Under the pieces are notes generated by a model, which made no database searches, had not been told where the DNA came from, and worked only from the letters and a program-made list of their open reading frames with translations. A stretch of 64,000 bases of DNA from Rhynchosporium graminicola (taxonomy: Eukaryota; Ascomycota; Leotiomycetes; Helotiales; Ploettnerulaceae): contig FJUW01000051.1 in the NCBI GenBank assembly GCA_900074885.1, positions 253,036-317,035 on the forward strand. Reading direction: 5' to 3'. How positions within the stretch are numbered: the stretch's first letter is position 1; every line of letters begins with the position of its first letter. Positions 25,781 to 37,700 of this stretch are shown piece after piece. The translations under genes were made by a program, and so were the position numbers.

Positions 25781-26766
25781 TGAAAGTTTCTCAGTACGAA
25801 GATCCCTGAACCGAAACTTACTTTTCATTGACGCAAAACCTCATAATTTGAAGATTACGCAACGTGCCCCAGACATTCTCTTACGCAGGTTAATTCTCAA
25901 AGCACGTGATCCTATTGTTGGTTTTGGATTTCGGATATTGAAAATTGTAAGGCTCAGCAATACCCAGCTTGAAAGCCATTGCCAGTGCGTGGAGGAGTCA
26001 CCCCTATTTGAAACTTGAAAGCTGCATGAATGCTATCCCACTCCAATTTCCGCAGGTCCAGATTAGATTTTCGACAGTCCACTGGACGAGTAGATATTAG
26101 GTATATCCTGTCCAACCAACAACAAAAGCTTGCAATCTAGCTCGTCCCTAAATGTACCATCCGTCTCCAAAAATCAGTACAGTGATGAAAGGCCTTTTCG
26201 TCAGTAAAACCAAACGCCAGCACACTGAGAAAATGCCATACATAGCTTTCGAGCACATTGCTGGCATGCAGACCGAATCCAAGCCCCCTCTAATCGCTAA
26301 CGAGAATGCCCAACCCAGAATCTTAGCTATGTATAGGAGTATGTATTATGTCAACTTCTTCCAAATTCGGCGACTCTGGATATGATCTCTAGTAGATAGT
26401 GATCTCGCTTATCAGATATCATGTGACCACCTCAGGGTCACATGCAAGGTCGTAAATAAGAAGCAAGTTTCAAGTACTCGTCGAGAGCGATAGTCATTCA
26501 GCAATGAGTCCGAGATTCCCTACCGGTAGAGAATCTTAACTATCAGGGCAGAATATGAGAAGGGAAATAAAACGTGTCATTTTGAGTGTGCTGCACTCCC
26601 ATTTGTGGAATATTAGCCTGTGGACACACATCTCCCAAGACATGATCTGACTCCGCAAACTCACCAATTTCTTGTGAAATTCTTGTCTATTCCTTCACAT
26701 TTAGAGTGTATCGTCATGCTCTCACCAGTGGATTGGTCGTTCCTTTTCGATGTACGATAGAAAAGC
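25781..26766. other. Intergenic stretch, no supported gene
   Basis: About 1 kb between the last pseudogene and the GT90 gene. Short frames on the plus strand (25776-26018, 26152-26385) show no recognisable motif. The last 200 bases probably hold the GT90 promoter. Confidence 0.4.
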
Positions 26767-28334
26767 ATGATCCTCACGCGGCCAAAAATCCAGAGGGCTG
26801 CATTATTTGTGACCCTGGTTATCGTGTTGTATAATATCTTTGCTCTGTTCACACAGGGAAGGAGCTATCCGAGCTTACTGCCCTCATCTCTGATAAAGTA
26901 CCCAACGAAAGAGAAGTTTGAAAATCGTGCTCTGGGCGAAGAGCAATGTAGAGCAACATTTCCCGGCCTCACCAAGGAGATCGATGACGCCGTTGCTCGA
27001 GGTTCATTCACGTTTGGTAGAGAGCCATCAGATTCTCAAGGTCTCGTTCAAGGGAGAATAAAAAATGGAAAGGTTTTGCATCCGATCCTCAGTACCATGT
27101 TGTAAACATTGAACCTTTCTATCTAGCTTTACATCATCTCTGCCGATAGTCGAGCTTCTCAGCAAATGCTGTATGTGAGTAAATCATCAAGAATACAAGA
27201 ATGGAAATCACTTACGGATCAACAGGAAAGAGACGCGGTTCTCCATCAAATCCACCGCGCAATCATCACATCACCAACTTTGCTACCGGACACAATTTTC
27301 ACCTACTCAATAATCGACTATCCGCGACAGGACGCATGGGCATTTTCCCGCGATCCAAACATGCCTGGAGACTATTGGGTCATGCCTCATTTCAGCTTCT
27401 GGTCATGGCCTCTCCCATTCATAGGCACAATGGACGAGGCACTCGCCAAGATCTCAAACGTAGAGAAGAACACTTCATGGGATAAGAAAATAGACAAAGT
27501 GGTCTGGAGAGGCACCGCATGGTTTAACTCCATCAGCAACACGAACCTGAGACCGCAATTACTAAAAGCGACGAAAGGGAAGGAGTGGGCGGATGTCGAG
27601 AATTTGCAGTGGGTTTCCGAGACGAAAGGAGCTAATAATTCTATTTCTATCGAGGACTTTTGCAAGTACAAGTACATCATATATACAGAGGCGAGCATTC
27701 TCATTTGTGTTCTGTATGTCTCCACTGATTTGGTTCAGGGAATCACGTATTCCGGTCGACTGCCTTTTCACCAAGCTTGTAAAGCGGTGATCATCACACC
27801 ACCACCAAGCTATCTGATGCACACAACACATCTTATGAGACCTCTTTTCTCCTCAAACCTCCCTTTCTCTGTATCAGCCAACTCTAAGACGTCTGCAGGG
27901 CCGAATACTAGGTGGATGGAATCATATGCGCCTTCACAAGCTAACATCGTATTCGTCGATCCTCACTGGGCGGATCTTGAACAGACTGTGATGTGGTTAC
28001 GAGCTCACCCAAGCGTCGCCGAAGGCATAGCGGAACGACAACGGGAACTAGTTGAAAGTAGGGGAATTCTATCTGCAGCTGCAGAAACTTGTTATTGGCG
28101 CTCATGTAAGTAAAGTATCCGCCCTCAGGGTCTCAGTGATCTTGGATCGGAATTAGTTTTCCTTTCTTGATCCTAACTCTGACCTGAAACATCGATCATT
28201 TAATATGCTAAGTTTTGGCAGTGGTTAGAGGATGGAGTGAAGTCGCAATACCTGAGGCGAGTGCTTGGAAGGATGTTGGAGAAGGGGTTAGATGGGAGAC
28301 GTTTAGTTTGTCTATGAGATCTGGATGGGAATAA
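26767..28334 (+). CDS. GT90 / CAP10-like glycosyltransferase
   Basis: Predicted type II membrane glycosyltransferase of the CAP10/GT90 family (fungal relatives act on glycans in the secretory pathway; the acceptor here is unknown). An N-terminal membrane segment (RAALFVTLVIVLYNIFALF, residues 10-28) is followed by a lumenal domain with LYIISADSRASQQ, DYWVMPHFSFWSWPLPFIG, KVVWRGTAWFNS, IEDFCKYKYIIYTE and a GITYSGRLPF block, all typical of the family. Exons: 26767-27072, 27127-27690, 27739-28105, 28222-28334; 449 residues. Introns are 54, 48 and 116 bp. The first uses donor gttttg, the second is GC-AG and in frame, the third is canonical (gtaagt). Splicing the last intron replaces an early stop at 28111-28113 by LVRGWSEVAIPEASAWKD, the expected C-terminus. 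Convergent with the siderophore transporter. Confidence 0.85.
27691..27738 (+). other. In-frame GC-AG intron of the GT90 gene
   Basis: 48 bp, begins gcgagc, ends ttcag, with a branch-like ctgat. Removing it joins KYIIYTE to GITYSGR, as in family members; retention adds 16 residues without a stop. Confidence 0.7.
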
Positions 28335-28705
28335 AGGATTTTTGAATGAAGAATCATACTTTTGATCGTTTGATTCTAGTAGCCTACGTAGAGCTTACCT
28401 AAAAATTCTGGTTTTCAAAACCTTTGCATTCTCCTTGCATTCTGTCCGCCTTCATGTATCATACAGCTAAGCTCTTAGTATCGCGCGAACAACGGTCTCA
28501 GGAAAGATTCAAATGAATAAGTTACAGGAGATCTGAGTAATTTATCCGTTTGTGCTGTAATCTGAAGCGTTTTTTCAGCTAGCTATGCTTCGAAATTAAA
28601 TAGGTTCCTAACACGGAATGCTAAGTAAACAAACCTTTTCCTTACTACTGTTCTGCCAACTAAGCCTAGAGAACTATATTGATATAAGTATTTGGCAAGA
28701 TTTAT
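28335..28705. other. Convergent 3' intergenic region
   Basis: About 370 bases between two convergent stop codons (GT90 and the MFS transporter). Presumably two 3' UTRs; nothing else seen. Confidence 0.5.
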
Positions 28706-30697
28706 CTAGAACACAACTCCTTTGGTCTGCGACATCTGAGAAACCTTCAGATTTCTCAGCATAAACATCCAAATGAAGGACAAGCACATGATCCCTGTAC
28801 CAGCAGCCAGCATTCGAGTCTGTGCATAACCGTATGCTTGCTGAATGCCGAGACGCTCTGGAGACCCCACAGGATAGCTAAGCTGCGTAGGTAAGTCTGC
28901 GTAGATCGTCATCAGGTTAGGCAGCGCAGATTCAGGCAAGTATCGGCCTAGTGCCCTGGCGAAGGTGTTCGTCCAAATAGCTCCGGAGATCGCACTACCG
29001 ATCGCACTGCCAATTGTGCCCGCAACAAAAAGAATTGCAAGAGCGGCTGCAACGTGTTGATGATCTACGGCTGCTAAGACTGCGAGTTGCATGCAGAGGA
29101 TAAAGACTGCTCCACCTATCGAGATGAAAACTTCGCACATGATGAGGAAGCCAACCTTTGTATTGGGCTTGCGGAAATAGATCATCAGGCCTAGGGAGAA
29201 GACGTATAGAGGAACCGCCCAGAAAAAGAGCCATTTGAAGCGACCAGTTCGACGAATCAGGTAGCCGACAAAGAATAGCAAGACTCCGGAGACAATCGAG
29301 AATGTGCTATTGATGTAACCTGCCTCGCTTACACTTATATTGCTGACGACTTGGAGGAAAGACGTGAAGTAGTTGGCCCAGCAAGAATATGACATTTGGT
29401 ATGTCAAATCGATAAGACAGGCAGCGATGACCGTCCGATCAGTTAAGAAATTGTGCTTCATGAATGGAGCAGGTGCCAAATAGGCTTGGTGGAGACCGAA
29501 GATGACTAGCATGACGAATCCAGTCACTATCATTCCAATAATGTAGGGAGTCTTCCAGCCTTGTGGCGCAGAGTAAGCAAGGGTGAAAGGTAGCAAGAAC
29601 ATTGTAATGCCTCCGGCGAGGAGGAACACGCCAGGAACTGTGAAGAAAGCAATCAGTAAAGGATGTTCTGAGGAATCTTTACCGACTTTTCACCTACGAT
29701 CGAATTGCACAATAAACCACCAAATCTTTTGTGGAATGGTCCTTCCACTGCTCTTCTTCTCGTATAGGCCTCGTTTCACGGCCTTGCGAAGGTTGAGCTT
29801 CAGAATAAGGAAGAGTGGCATTGTAACGACGGGTAGAATGATAGCGAAACATCCGAATCCCCAGCGCCAGTTGACGTGTTTGAGGAAACCCTCGGCAGCT
29901 TTGGATCCAGCAAAGGCAGTGATCATATATGGGGAGCTTGTGAATGCAAATGCAAGACCTCTGTTTCTCAGGTTCGTAGAGTCGGCAGCCAGTACACACA
30001 CGACGTAGATAAGACCCGAGAAGCCAACGGAGTAGAAGATCTAGTATTGATATGTCAGTTCCATTTTCTTACGTACCAAATGATTAGGTCAGGCTTACCT
30101 GTGCTGCGCAGAATGTGGCTAGATTCTGGGATACAGCCATAAGAATGAGTCCTATCGTAGAGAATACGACCAGGACAGCGAATCCTTCCGCCCGGCCCCA
30201 GACATCCAGCATTTTCGCAACTGGGATGTAAGTCGCGGCTGCCATGGCGCTTGAAACGATTTCAATCGTGGTCATGAGAGAGTGAGACTTGAAGTCACTG
30301 GTAACGTATGGGAGGAGACTGGCGAGTATTGACAGTCTCATTCCATTCGTCAGGAACAAAAGCCAGATGCTGTCGGCAGGAGTGAAGTCAGCATTTGCCC
30401 TTGGAGAGATAGAAAATATGTCAGGGAGATAACAAGTACTTACAAGCACAACAGTGCAGCAAGTGACTTCTTTGTCCATGCCAGTGTCACGGCTTCAATC
30501 TGCTGGACACCAGCTTGAGCATCTTCAGTTGGAAGTTCCTCTTTAGTCTGGTAATCCGAAAGGTCTGCAGCTGCTTGCTTGTTGTCCGAAGTAATGGCAT
30601 CTGTGGTCGCTTGGGTTTCGATGTCGTGACTGCTGTTCGGAGTGACTTGAGACTCGCCAGCTGCCTGGCGACCTTTGAATTTGTCCATGATGGCCAT
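28706..30697 (-). CDS. Siderophore-iron MFS transporter (SIT/ARN, MirB-like)
   Basis: Plasma-membrane proton symporter that imports ferric siderophores. A hydrophilic N-terminus is followed by a predicted 12-14-helix MFS core. Family marks are EAVTLAWTKKSLAAL, LLPYVTSDFKSHSL, YIPVAKMLDVWGRAEGF and SMRL-like helix 1 sequence. Exons on the minus strand: 30697-30444, 30399-30099, 30040-29698, 29637-28706; introns 44, 58 and 60 bp, all GT-AG. The spliced frame is open for 609 residues, the usual length. I chose the ATG at 30697 (MAIMDKFKG); an in-frame ATG at 30754 would add 19 residues and cannot be excluded. Two GATAAG elements lie about 260 bp upstream, fitting iron control by a SreA-type GATA repressor. 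No siderophore synthetase is visible nearby, so it may import foreign or remotely encoded siderophores. Confidence 0.9.
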
Positions 30698-30754
30698 CGT
30701 GATTATAACTGCACTTGATGGTACGGACAGAATGAAGGAGCAGTAGTCAGGCAA

Positions 30755-31244
30755 TTTAAGGATTAAATTGCAGCAAGTCGGAGCTTAAAGCCTCTGACCG
30801 GCCGTTGTACACATGCAGACTCCTGGGTCGGATGATCTAAAAAGGAGCTTAGTGGTCCCGTATATTAGAAGAGACCCGACTTGGCTGTTGGTGGCGGGTG
30901 AGAGAGGGGCGAGGAGATAGAGTTCCAGACCCAACAGCGCGGATTCATCTGAAATTAGATAAGATTAGATAAGATCAACTGAAAGGCAATCTCTGACCAG
31001 TGGGAAGCGACTGCGGAAGAAACAGGGAGCTTGAGCGAAAAAAAATCGACACATAAGTGGACTGCGGATGGCTGGCTCACTTAGCATAATGCTTGCCAAG
31101 ATGAAATGTTTGTTTACGGCAATGAGCGACGCGGCACGGCATGAGGTGCGCTTATTGAGCATGAAATATTTTTGATAAGTAAAGTACGACTCTGACAGTG
31201 GAAAAAGAGTATGTATAAGGGAATTTCAGACACGTCGCATTCTT
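30755..31244. promoter_or_regulatory. Upstream region of the siderophore transporter
   Basis: No coding potential recognised. Apart from the tandem GATA sites no motif could be assigned. It ends at the MITE-like element. Confidence 0.4.
30954..30973 (+). promoter_or_regulatory. Tandem GATA-factor sites upstream of the siderophore transporter
   Basis: ATTAGATAA occurs twice, at 30954-30962 and 30964-30972, giving GATAAG at 30958 and 30968, one helical turn apart. It matches the SreA-type consensus ATCWGATAA at 8 of 9 positions each. Located about 260 bp upstream of the chosen start. Confidence 0.55.
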
Positions 31245-31490
31245 CCGGTGAACGCAATTATTTGCACACAAAAATAAAGATGTGTAGGAGCACGACAATC
31301 ATTCAGCAACTACTATCTCGAACTGAATTTGAGTGGTTTTAACAGGTAGGAGGGCTACTCGCGAGTAGACAAATATGAAAGTCAAGACTTTTGCTCCGCT
31401 CCTTATTCTATAGGTTTGGATGCAGAATAGGGTCTGGGATGATTTTCTGCGTTCCCGCCTATTATGTGTGCAAATAATTGCGTACACCGG
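31245..31490. mobile_element. MITE-like element with 26-bp terminal inverted repeats
   Basis: The left end 31245-31270 (CCGGTGAACGCAATTATTTG then CACACA) is the reverse complement of 31465-31490 with one mismatch. The element is 246 bp, AT-rich inside, and has no coding capacity. Size and TIRs fit a non-autonomous DNA transposon (possibly Tc1/mariner or pogo derived). A convincing target duplication could not be defined; a TA adjoins the right repeat core but the left has AA. Confidence 0.65.
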
Positions 31491-32183
31491 GAGGCATTGC
31501 CGGCGTCACTGCTAGTCAGGATATAATAAGTAAAGGCCATAGCTAAATCGCAGGACGCTAAAATTATATTGACTTGGCGGCTATATCTAAAGACCTTCCT
31601 ATTAGTATTCATTAGTACTGTGCGGTTATAGCTATTGATATTTAATGCAAATATTCTTAATTACCTGATTACCCCTAAGGCTGAAAATCCAAAATGGAAT
31701 TATTCAGACTCTCTTTAATGCTCTACTACTACTGCTACTAATCTTCATGATACTACTACTACTCTTTATGATACTATGACTTTTGATACCTCTTAAGCTT
31801 ATAACCCTACGCTCTTCAAAGCAATTTATAGTGATATTGCCTCTGGATTTGCCATATGCAATAGCGATACAAATGATTGGAGAGCAATTGATCTGCTTGT
31901 TGCGTTCCCAAGAACGAAGACCCAGAACGCAACATCGAGAATGTTTAACAGGCTGCTTGACATGAAGCTATTCACTAATCCTGGCCTCTATCAAATGATC
32001 GGCACTTTGTGAGCGAGATTATATCATACTCGAGTCGTACATGGACTGAAAGTACGACTATATAAGCAGCAATGTCAGTTCCTCAGGTTCAGATAAATTT
32101 ACTCAGTACACATTTCCTCCATTCGGCACTTCAAAACCCCGGAACCACCCCGACTCACATAAATTAACATAAAACGCTGCACA
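31491..32183. other. Intergenic, with short triplet-repeat tract
   Basis: Contains imperfect ctact/actact runs at about 31719-31765 and the GNAT promoter at the right end. No gene recognised. Confidence 0.4.
32059..32066 (+). promoter_or_regulatory. TATA box of the GNAT gene
   Basis: TATATAAG, 118 bp before the GNAT start codon at 32184; a plausible core promoter. Confidence 0.45.
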
Positions 32184-32795
32184 ATGTCTTCCAAGACCGT
32201 CTCGCCTTCCAAGCAAAAGACTCTCCAGTCTAAGCGACTCACACTAGTTCCGCTTTCGCTGAAAAATCGCGATGACCTTTTCACATTGGATTCAGACCCC
32301 CTCGTTATGAAGCACATCGAGAGTGGCATTCCATTGAGCGCCAGTGAATCGGAAGTAGGATTCCGCTATATGCTCGTTGAGCTTGCCGTCGCTGGTCTCG
32401 GAACGTGGGCGGCCTATGTTGGTTCGGAATTCGTCGGATGGTGGGTATTGGCAGCTGGCGAGCTAGCAGATACAGGCACGCCGCCACAGCCCGATACGAA
32501 GAACGTCGTATTTGGCTTAAGGCTCCTGCCGAAGTTCTGGGGACAGGGGTTGGCGAAGGAAGGAACGCGCGAGATTTTCCGACATGCTTTTGAGGATTTG
32601 GGCGTGGAGCAGATATCGGGCGATACGATGACGATCAATCAGGGTTCTCGGGCTACAATGGCATCATGCGGGATGAAGCACATTCGAACCTATCACAACG
32701 AGTACCCTACTCCGCCGCCCGGTATTGAGGAGGGTGAGGTGGAGTATCGGATCACGAAGGACGATTGGTTGGCGCAGAAAGAAGGGGCACAGTAG
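32184..32795 (+). CDS. GNAT-family N-acetyltransferase (RimJ/RimL-like)
   Basis: Intronless, 203 residues. Starts MSSKTVSPSK, then KRLTLVPLSLKNRDDLFTLD, the N-terminal pattern of the RimJ/RimL-like acetyltransferase domain. The acetyl-CoA loop is LPKFWGQGLAKEGTREIF (Q-x-x-G-x-G/A type, about residues 113-130), followed by NQGSRATMASCGM, the usual N-x-x-S/A motif. No signal or membrane segment, so probably cytosolic. Substrate (amino group of a small molecule or protein) cannot be told. It lies between the siderophore transporter and an ABC exporter, but it is not like the larger SidF/SidL siderophore acyltransferases. Confidence 0.88.
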   Translation: MSSKTVSPSKQKTLQSKRLTLVPLSLKNRDDLFTLDSDPLVMKHIESGIPLSASESEVGFRYMLVELAVAGLGTWAAYVGSEFVGWWVLAAGELADTGTPPQPDTKNVVFGLRLLPKFWGQGLAKEGTREIFRHAFEDLGVEQISGDTMTINQGSRATMASCGMKHIRTYHNEYPTPPPGIEEGEVEYRITKDDWLAQKEGAQ

Positions 32796-34743
32796 TTTGT
32801 GATAATGCATGGAGCATATAGAGCATTGTAGCCTGGGGCGATACACTCTTTCTGGTACTAATCGTGGGATGGAAGCCAGCTTCATGAATGCTTGTTATTT
32901 TGCATGATTCAAAGACCAGTCTTCTGATCTCATGTATAGTTTTGCTGTCGCCGTAAATCGCACTTCATGGATGTAGCAATTTTTCCGACTTTCAATATCA
33001 CAACTCCACCATAGGAAGTCAAATTGTAGCTACATGCACGGCTATCCCAACACCATCCCAGACACCAAACTACTGTAGTGCCAAGATACGCCTTCCCGTT
33101 GTGGCTTACACTCCGACAAGACCCTCGGTTAATTTCCACCATCTCGCATGTTGACATTATCCGCTACGCTGCCATCAGTATTGGGATGGCCTGTGCACTG
33201 CTGAGGTCGCTTAATATTAGCCAATAGCAATGGTGGACTCTATAGAACAGGACTCGATTCTTATCAGAATCGATGAAAGCTTTATGGAAATTCATCTCAA
33301 GATGCTGAAATGTTCTACTTTGTGTTCTGAGAGATGTCAGAAGGTTGATTGATGTTTTCTTTGCGCTTGAAAAGTGCCCGGATTTCGATATTCTCCCGGA
33401 ATGACAAGTTATTCCCGCCCGAAAAACCCAATCTTGATAGCAGCGAAGCGGATAGATTCCTCTGGTTACTGGTGGCCATAGAGCGCTTTATAGCAAGAAG
33501 TGTATATTTCCTGTTCTTTGCTATATTGAAATCAAGACTTCTTCGTTGGGAACTCATCAAAGACAGGTTGATCGCAGGATTTAAAGCCATACAGATAAGA
33601 CTCATTTTGTTCCGCTCCGCTTGATTTAAGGACACTTACTCGTACCAGGCATGTATGGGTGGGTAATGGCTCAAGGGTGTTACCAACTAAATGTCGTCCC
33701 GAGCCTCGAAAACTTTCTTACGTAAACTCAAAAACCTGTTAAACACACCCCAGCCTCTGTCAGAGTTCAAATATGGCCAGTGCACCAAGTCCAATAAGAC
33801 ACTGCCTCGACTGCCTCACTGCAACCACTCAATGGAAAGAGTCTAAGGGACTGATTCATAAGAAGTAAATACCCTTTGGACTAAGTGGGGGAGTATTGGT
33901 GCTGGCTGGCTTCGCTAAACTTGACTCATCCTGCTGATATCATCGTACAGATTTCTTATCCTAGCCACACGCAAACTACCTCGTCCTTTAATTTATATTG
34001 AATTAATTTACTATGATTCTATCCCCAACTTGAGTATTCGAACCTTTTCGCAAGATTAATTATTCGCAGGCTCGTACTTGCTTCCTAACTCCTATGGATA
34101 GAACCGGACAACGGTGGATTTCTATGGACAGGAAACGTGAAGTCCTTGGCCAGGGTATGTGTGGGACCTCAAGGTGGCAGACTGCAACTCCACGCGGATG
34201 CAGATCAAATCAGATCAGATTTAATCAGATGAAGATGAAGATTTATTCCCTGTCATGCCTAGGTACTTTTCCGATACTCGGGCATGGCGCCCCATGTGGT
34301 AAGCACTGTCTTGGAACCTCTTAGTACCTGCGAAAAAAGCCTTACGCAATATACTTGGCTGCGTGAGAATGCGTCTTGCTTCTTTAGGAGAGAAACTCCA
34401 CTGATGGATCCATCTGATTAGATTATCGAAGAAAAAACCTTCCCTGTCGTTACCTACACTTACTCAGAAGTGCTCCACCAGAGCCGATTCTACGAATGCG
34501 CTACTGTAGATGTTATCAGATCCTTAGATTACCCGGTCTTTAGTACTAACTGTTCTGGGACACTTGCTGCCGACCATGCCGTGGTACTTTGTTCGGCAGT
34601 CTGAGGCAGTGAGTGAGTGACTTGTCAATTCGATGCCGGTTGGTATGTGAGTAGGGTTTGAACCAGTGCGACTTACCAATCTTTTCTCCGCCTTCCTGAC
34701 TTTCTTCTCGGAGAGTCGGAGAGGTGTCAGCCAAAATCCAGAG
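32796..34743. other. Long intergenic region, no supported gene
   Basis: 1.95 kb. Overlapping open frames on both strands at 33315-33635 lack motifs. 34600-34743 is probably the ABC transporter 5' leader. A C-to-T and CA-rich mix is seen but no repeat ends. Confidence 0.4.
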
Positions 34744-37700
34744 ATGGCCACCAAAGTAGAAAATGAAGCAGCACGGAGCCTGTCTATGCCCAACGAAAAA
34801 TCGATGGACAAATCGGAGAAATCAGAGAAACCGATGGACAGTGATAACAGAAGTCCTCCGACCAAAAACTCAGCCAGGCTTTCAGTAAGTGATTGATATT
34901 CGGGTTGCAAAATAAACTGTGACAAGAATTCTATCTAACAAATCGCTAGCAGTCTTTCAAGAGCTACTTTACTTATCTTGAGCTTCTCTTTGCAGCTCAA
35001 CCAACCTGGGTAGATGTTGCACTCATCATTTGTGGCACACTTTCCGCGATTGGAGCTGGTATCCCCTTCCCATTGATGGGTGTCCTCTTCGGTCAGCTCA
35101 TCGACAACTTCAACAGTGCCACATGCGCTGCAGAAGCCAACAGTGCTGCAACAGCAGACCCGTTCTACTACGAGGCAACGATCAATCGCAAAGTAATCCA
35201 AACAGCTTGGATCGGTGCAATCACTCTCGTGCTCTTCTATGGTCACCTGACTTGTTGGAACATCATCTCTCAACGCCTTGCTCAACGTCTGCGAACTCGT
35301 TACGTCTCTGCACTTTTACGTCAACCGCCCGCTTTCTTCGATACCCGTGGCGCTGCGGGCCAGGTTTCGAGTCGTCTCCATGGCGATATCACTGCTGTCC
35401 AAGCAGGCACGTCCGAAAAGGTTGGCAACATCATCACCACGATTAGCTTTTTCGTGACAGTTTTCATCATCGCGTTCTCACAACAGCCTCGTCTCGCCGG
35501 TATCCTGCTTTGTATGCTTCCTGCTTTCCTAATCTCAGGAATCCTCGGTGGCAAATACTTGGGAAAGTATGTGGTGAAGCAGAGTGGAGAGACCTCTTCG
35601 GCATCATCGATTGCTTCCGAGGCCTTGACCCACATTGCAGTAGTTCAAGCTTTTGGTGCTGCTCCTCGTCTCGAGGCGAAATTTGCTTCGCATATGGAAA
35701 AGGCAAAGAAGTTCGCAACTACCAAAGCCGCAATTGCTGCAGTACAGACGGGGTTACTTTACTTCATTGCCTACTCTGGAAATGCTCTAGCCTTCTGGCA
35801 AGGCAGTATCCGTATCGCAGACTCGGCTGCTAAGCAGGATGGAAGTGCCAGCGTCGGACAAATTTATGCAATTGTTTACCTGCTTGTCGATGCTTGTGTT
35901 ATGCTCGGAGGTATCGCACCGACACTTCCATTTCTAGGTGCTGCCATTGCTGCGTACGAGCGACTTCAAGAAGATATCCTGGCGCCCTCAGCAATCGACG
36001 GCACTTCGAACGAGGGCCTCGTTCTGTCTCCAAGCACTGCCAAATCGCTTTCTTTCCGTGATGTCTCATTTGAGTTCCCTTCCCGTGCGGGTCAGCCTGT
36101 CCTACAGCAGGTCAATCTGGAATTTCCGGCAGGAAAGTATACAGCTATTGTTGGATTGTCGGGAAGCGGAAAATCGACACTTGCAGCTTTGATGGCTCGT
36201 CTTCATGATCCAACCGAGGGATATGTAGAGTTGGATGGCCATGATTTGCGAAATCTCAACGTTCGATCGCTCCGCAGTTTCATCAGTTTCGTGCAACAAG
36301 AGCCGTCCCTGCTCGACCGCTGCATTCTGGAAAATATTGCTCTTGGTCTGGTCAACTCATCTAAACCCGTACATCAACATTTGAAACCATTTCTTAATAG
36401 TCCTGCCCTCGCTGGTCTAGCTGACAAAGGAAAAGACGCTCTTGCTGCCACAGCATCTCTGGGGCCTGAGTTTACAGAGATTGCTGAGTTGGTCCGTCGT
36501 GCTGCCGAACTGGCTGATGCTGCAAGCTTTATTGAAAACCTGGAGTCAGGCTACGGGACATTAGCCGGTCCGAATGGTTCACGTCTAAGCGGTGGACAGC
36601 GACAAAGAATCGCCCTTGCTCGAGCCTTGATTCGCGATCCAGAGATACTTGTACTCGACGAAGCAACAGCTGCACTTGATTCGGCCAGTGAAAAGCGTAT
36701 TCAAAATGCAGTAGAGCGTGCGGCAGCTGACCAAAGGACCATCATCTCTATAGCTCATCGGCTTTCGACAATTCGCAATGCTGACAGCATTGTTGTTATG
36801 CAGGCTGGTCGAGTAATTGAGCAAGGCACCTATGCTGAATTGATGGCCCAAGATCAAAGCGAATTTGCACGAATGGCCAGACTTCAGAGTTTGGGGACGA
36901 GCAGTAAGGCTGAAGCAGGCTCTATCTCGGGCGTTTCGCTTGATGCATCAACACTTAAAGGTGGACAAAGTATCGAGCTCACTCAATCAAAGTATGTCGA
37001 CGAAGACCAGACCGAAAAGAAGCTCGATGATGCAACCGAGAAGAAGAAACAGAACATTCAAGATCGTGATCTTGATGGCTTAAAGCCTTTCAGTTCTGTC
37101 ATGCGAGGGATTGGTTTCTTTATTCGCCCTTCGCTGGGCGTATTTACAGTTGCCATAATCGCTGCTATCTTCGTTGGAGCTACGTTTACTGGCGCGGGTG
37201 TGCTATTTGGCTTTACTGTTGGGGCGTTGAATCCATGTGAGACTACTGTAGAGAAGATACGTTCCATGGGCCGATTCTTTGCTGGTCTTTACTTCATGCT
37301 GGCTGGCATCGAGCTGATTGCAAATTTTCTTGCATGGTTCGGCTTCGGGACAGTTGCTGAGAGGCTTCTTTACAACATCCGGGTGCTCTCTTTCCGATCT
37401 CTCCTTGAGCAAACTATGCATTGGCATCAGTCTGAGGGGCGCGATCCGACCAGTCTATTAGGCGTCATTACTAAGGACTGTGTCGCAGTTGGTGCATTCA
37501 GTGGGTCCACTTTCGGTACCATTTTCGCCGTGTGTATGAATATATTGATTTCTATCATCGTCTCTCACGTATTTGCCTGGAAGATTGCTGTGGTTTGTCT
37601 CACGACGGTGCCAATACTGTTAGGCTCAGGGTTCTTGCAGCTCCGCATGCTAGCACGCTACGAAGAGCGTCACCAAAAGGCATTTTCGACAGCCACCTCG

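Noticed and set aside
33315..33635. Opposite-strand frames of 106 and 91 residues
   Set aside because: Both cover the same bases without family motifs, splice sites or codon pattern that favours either.
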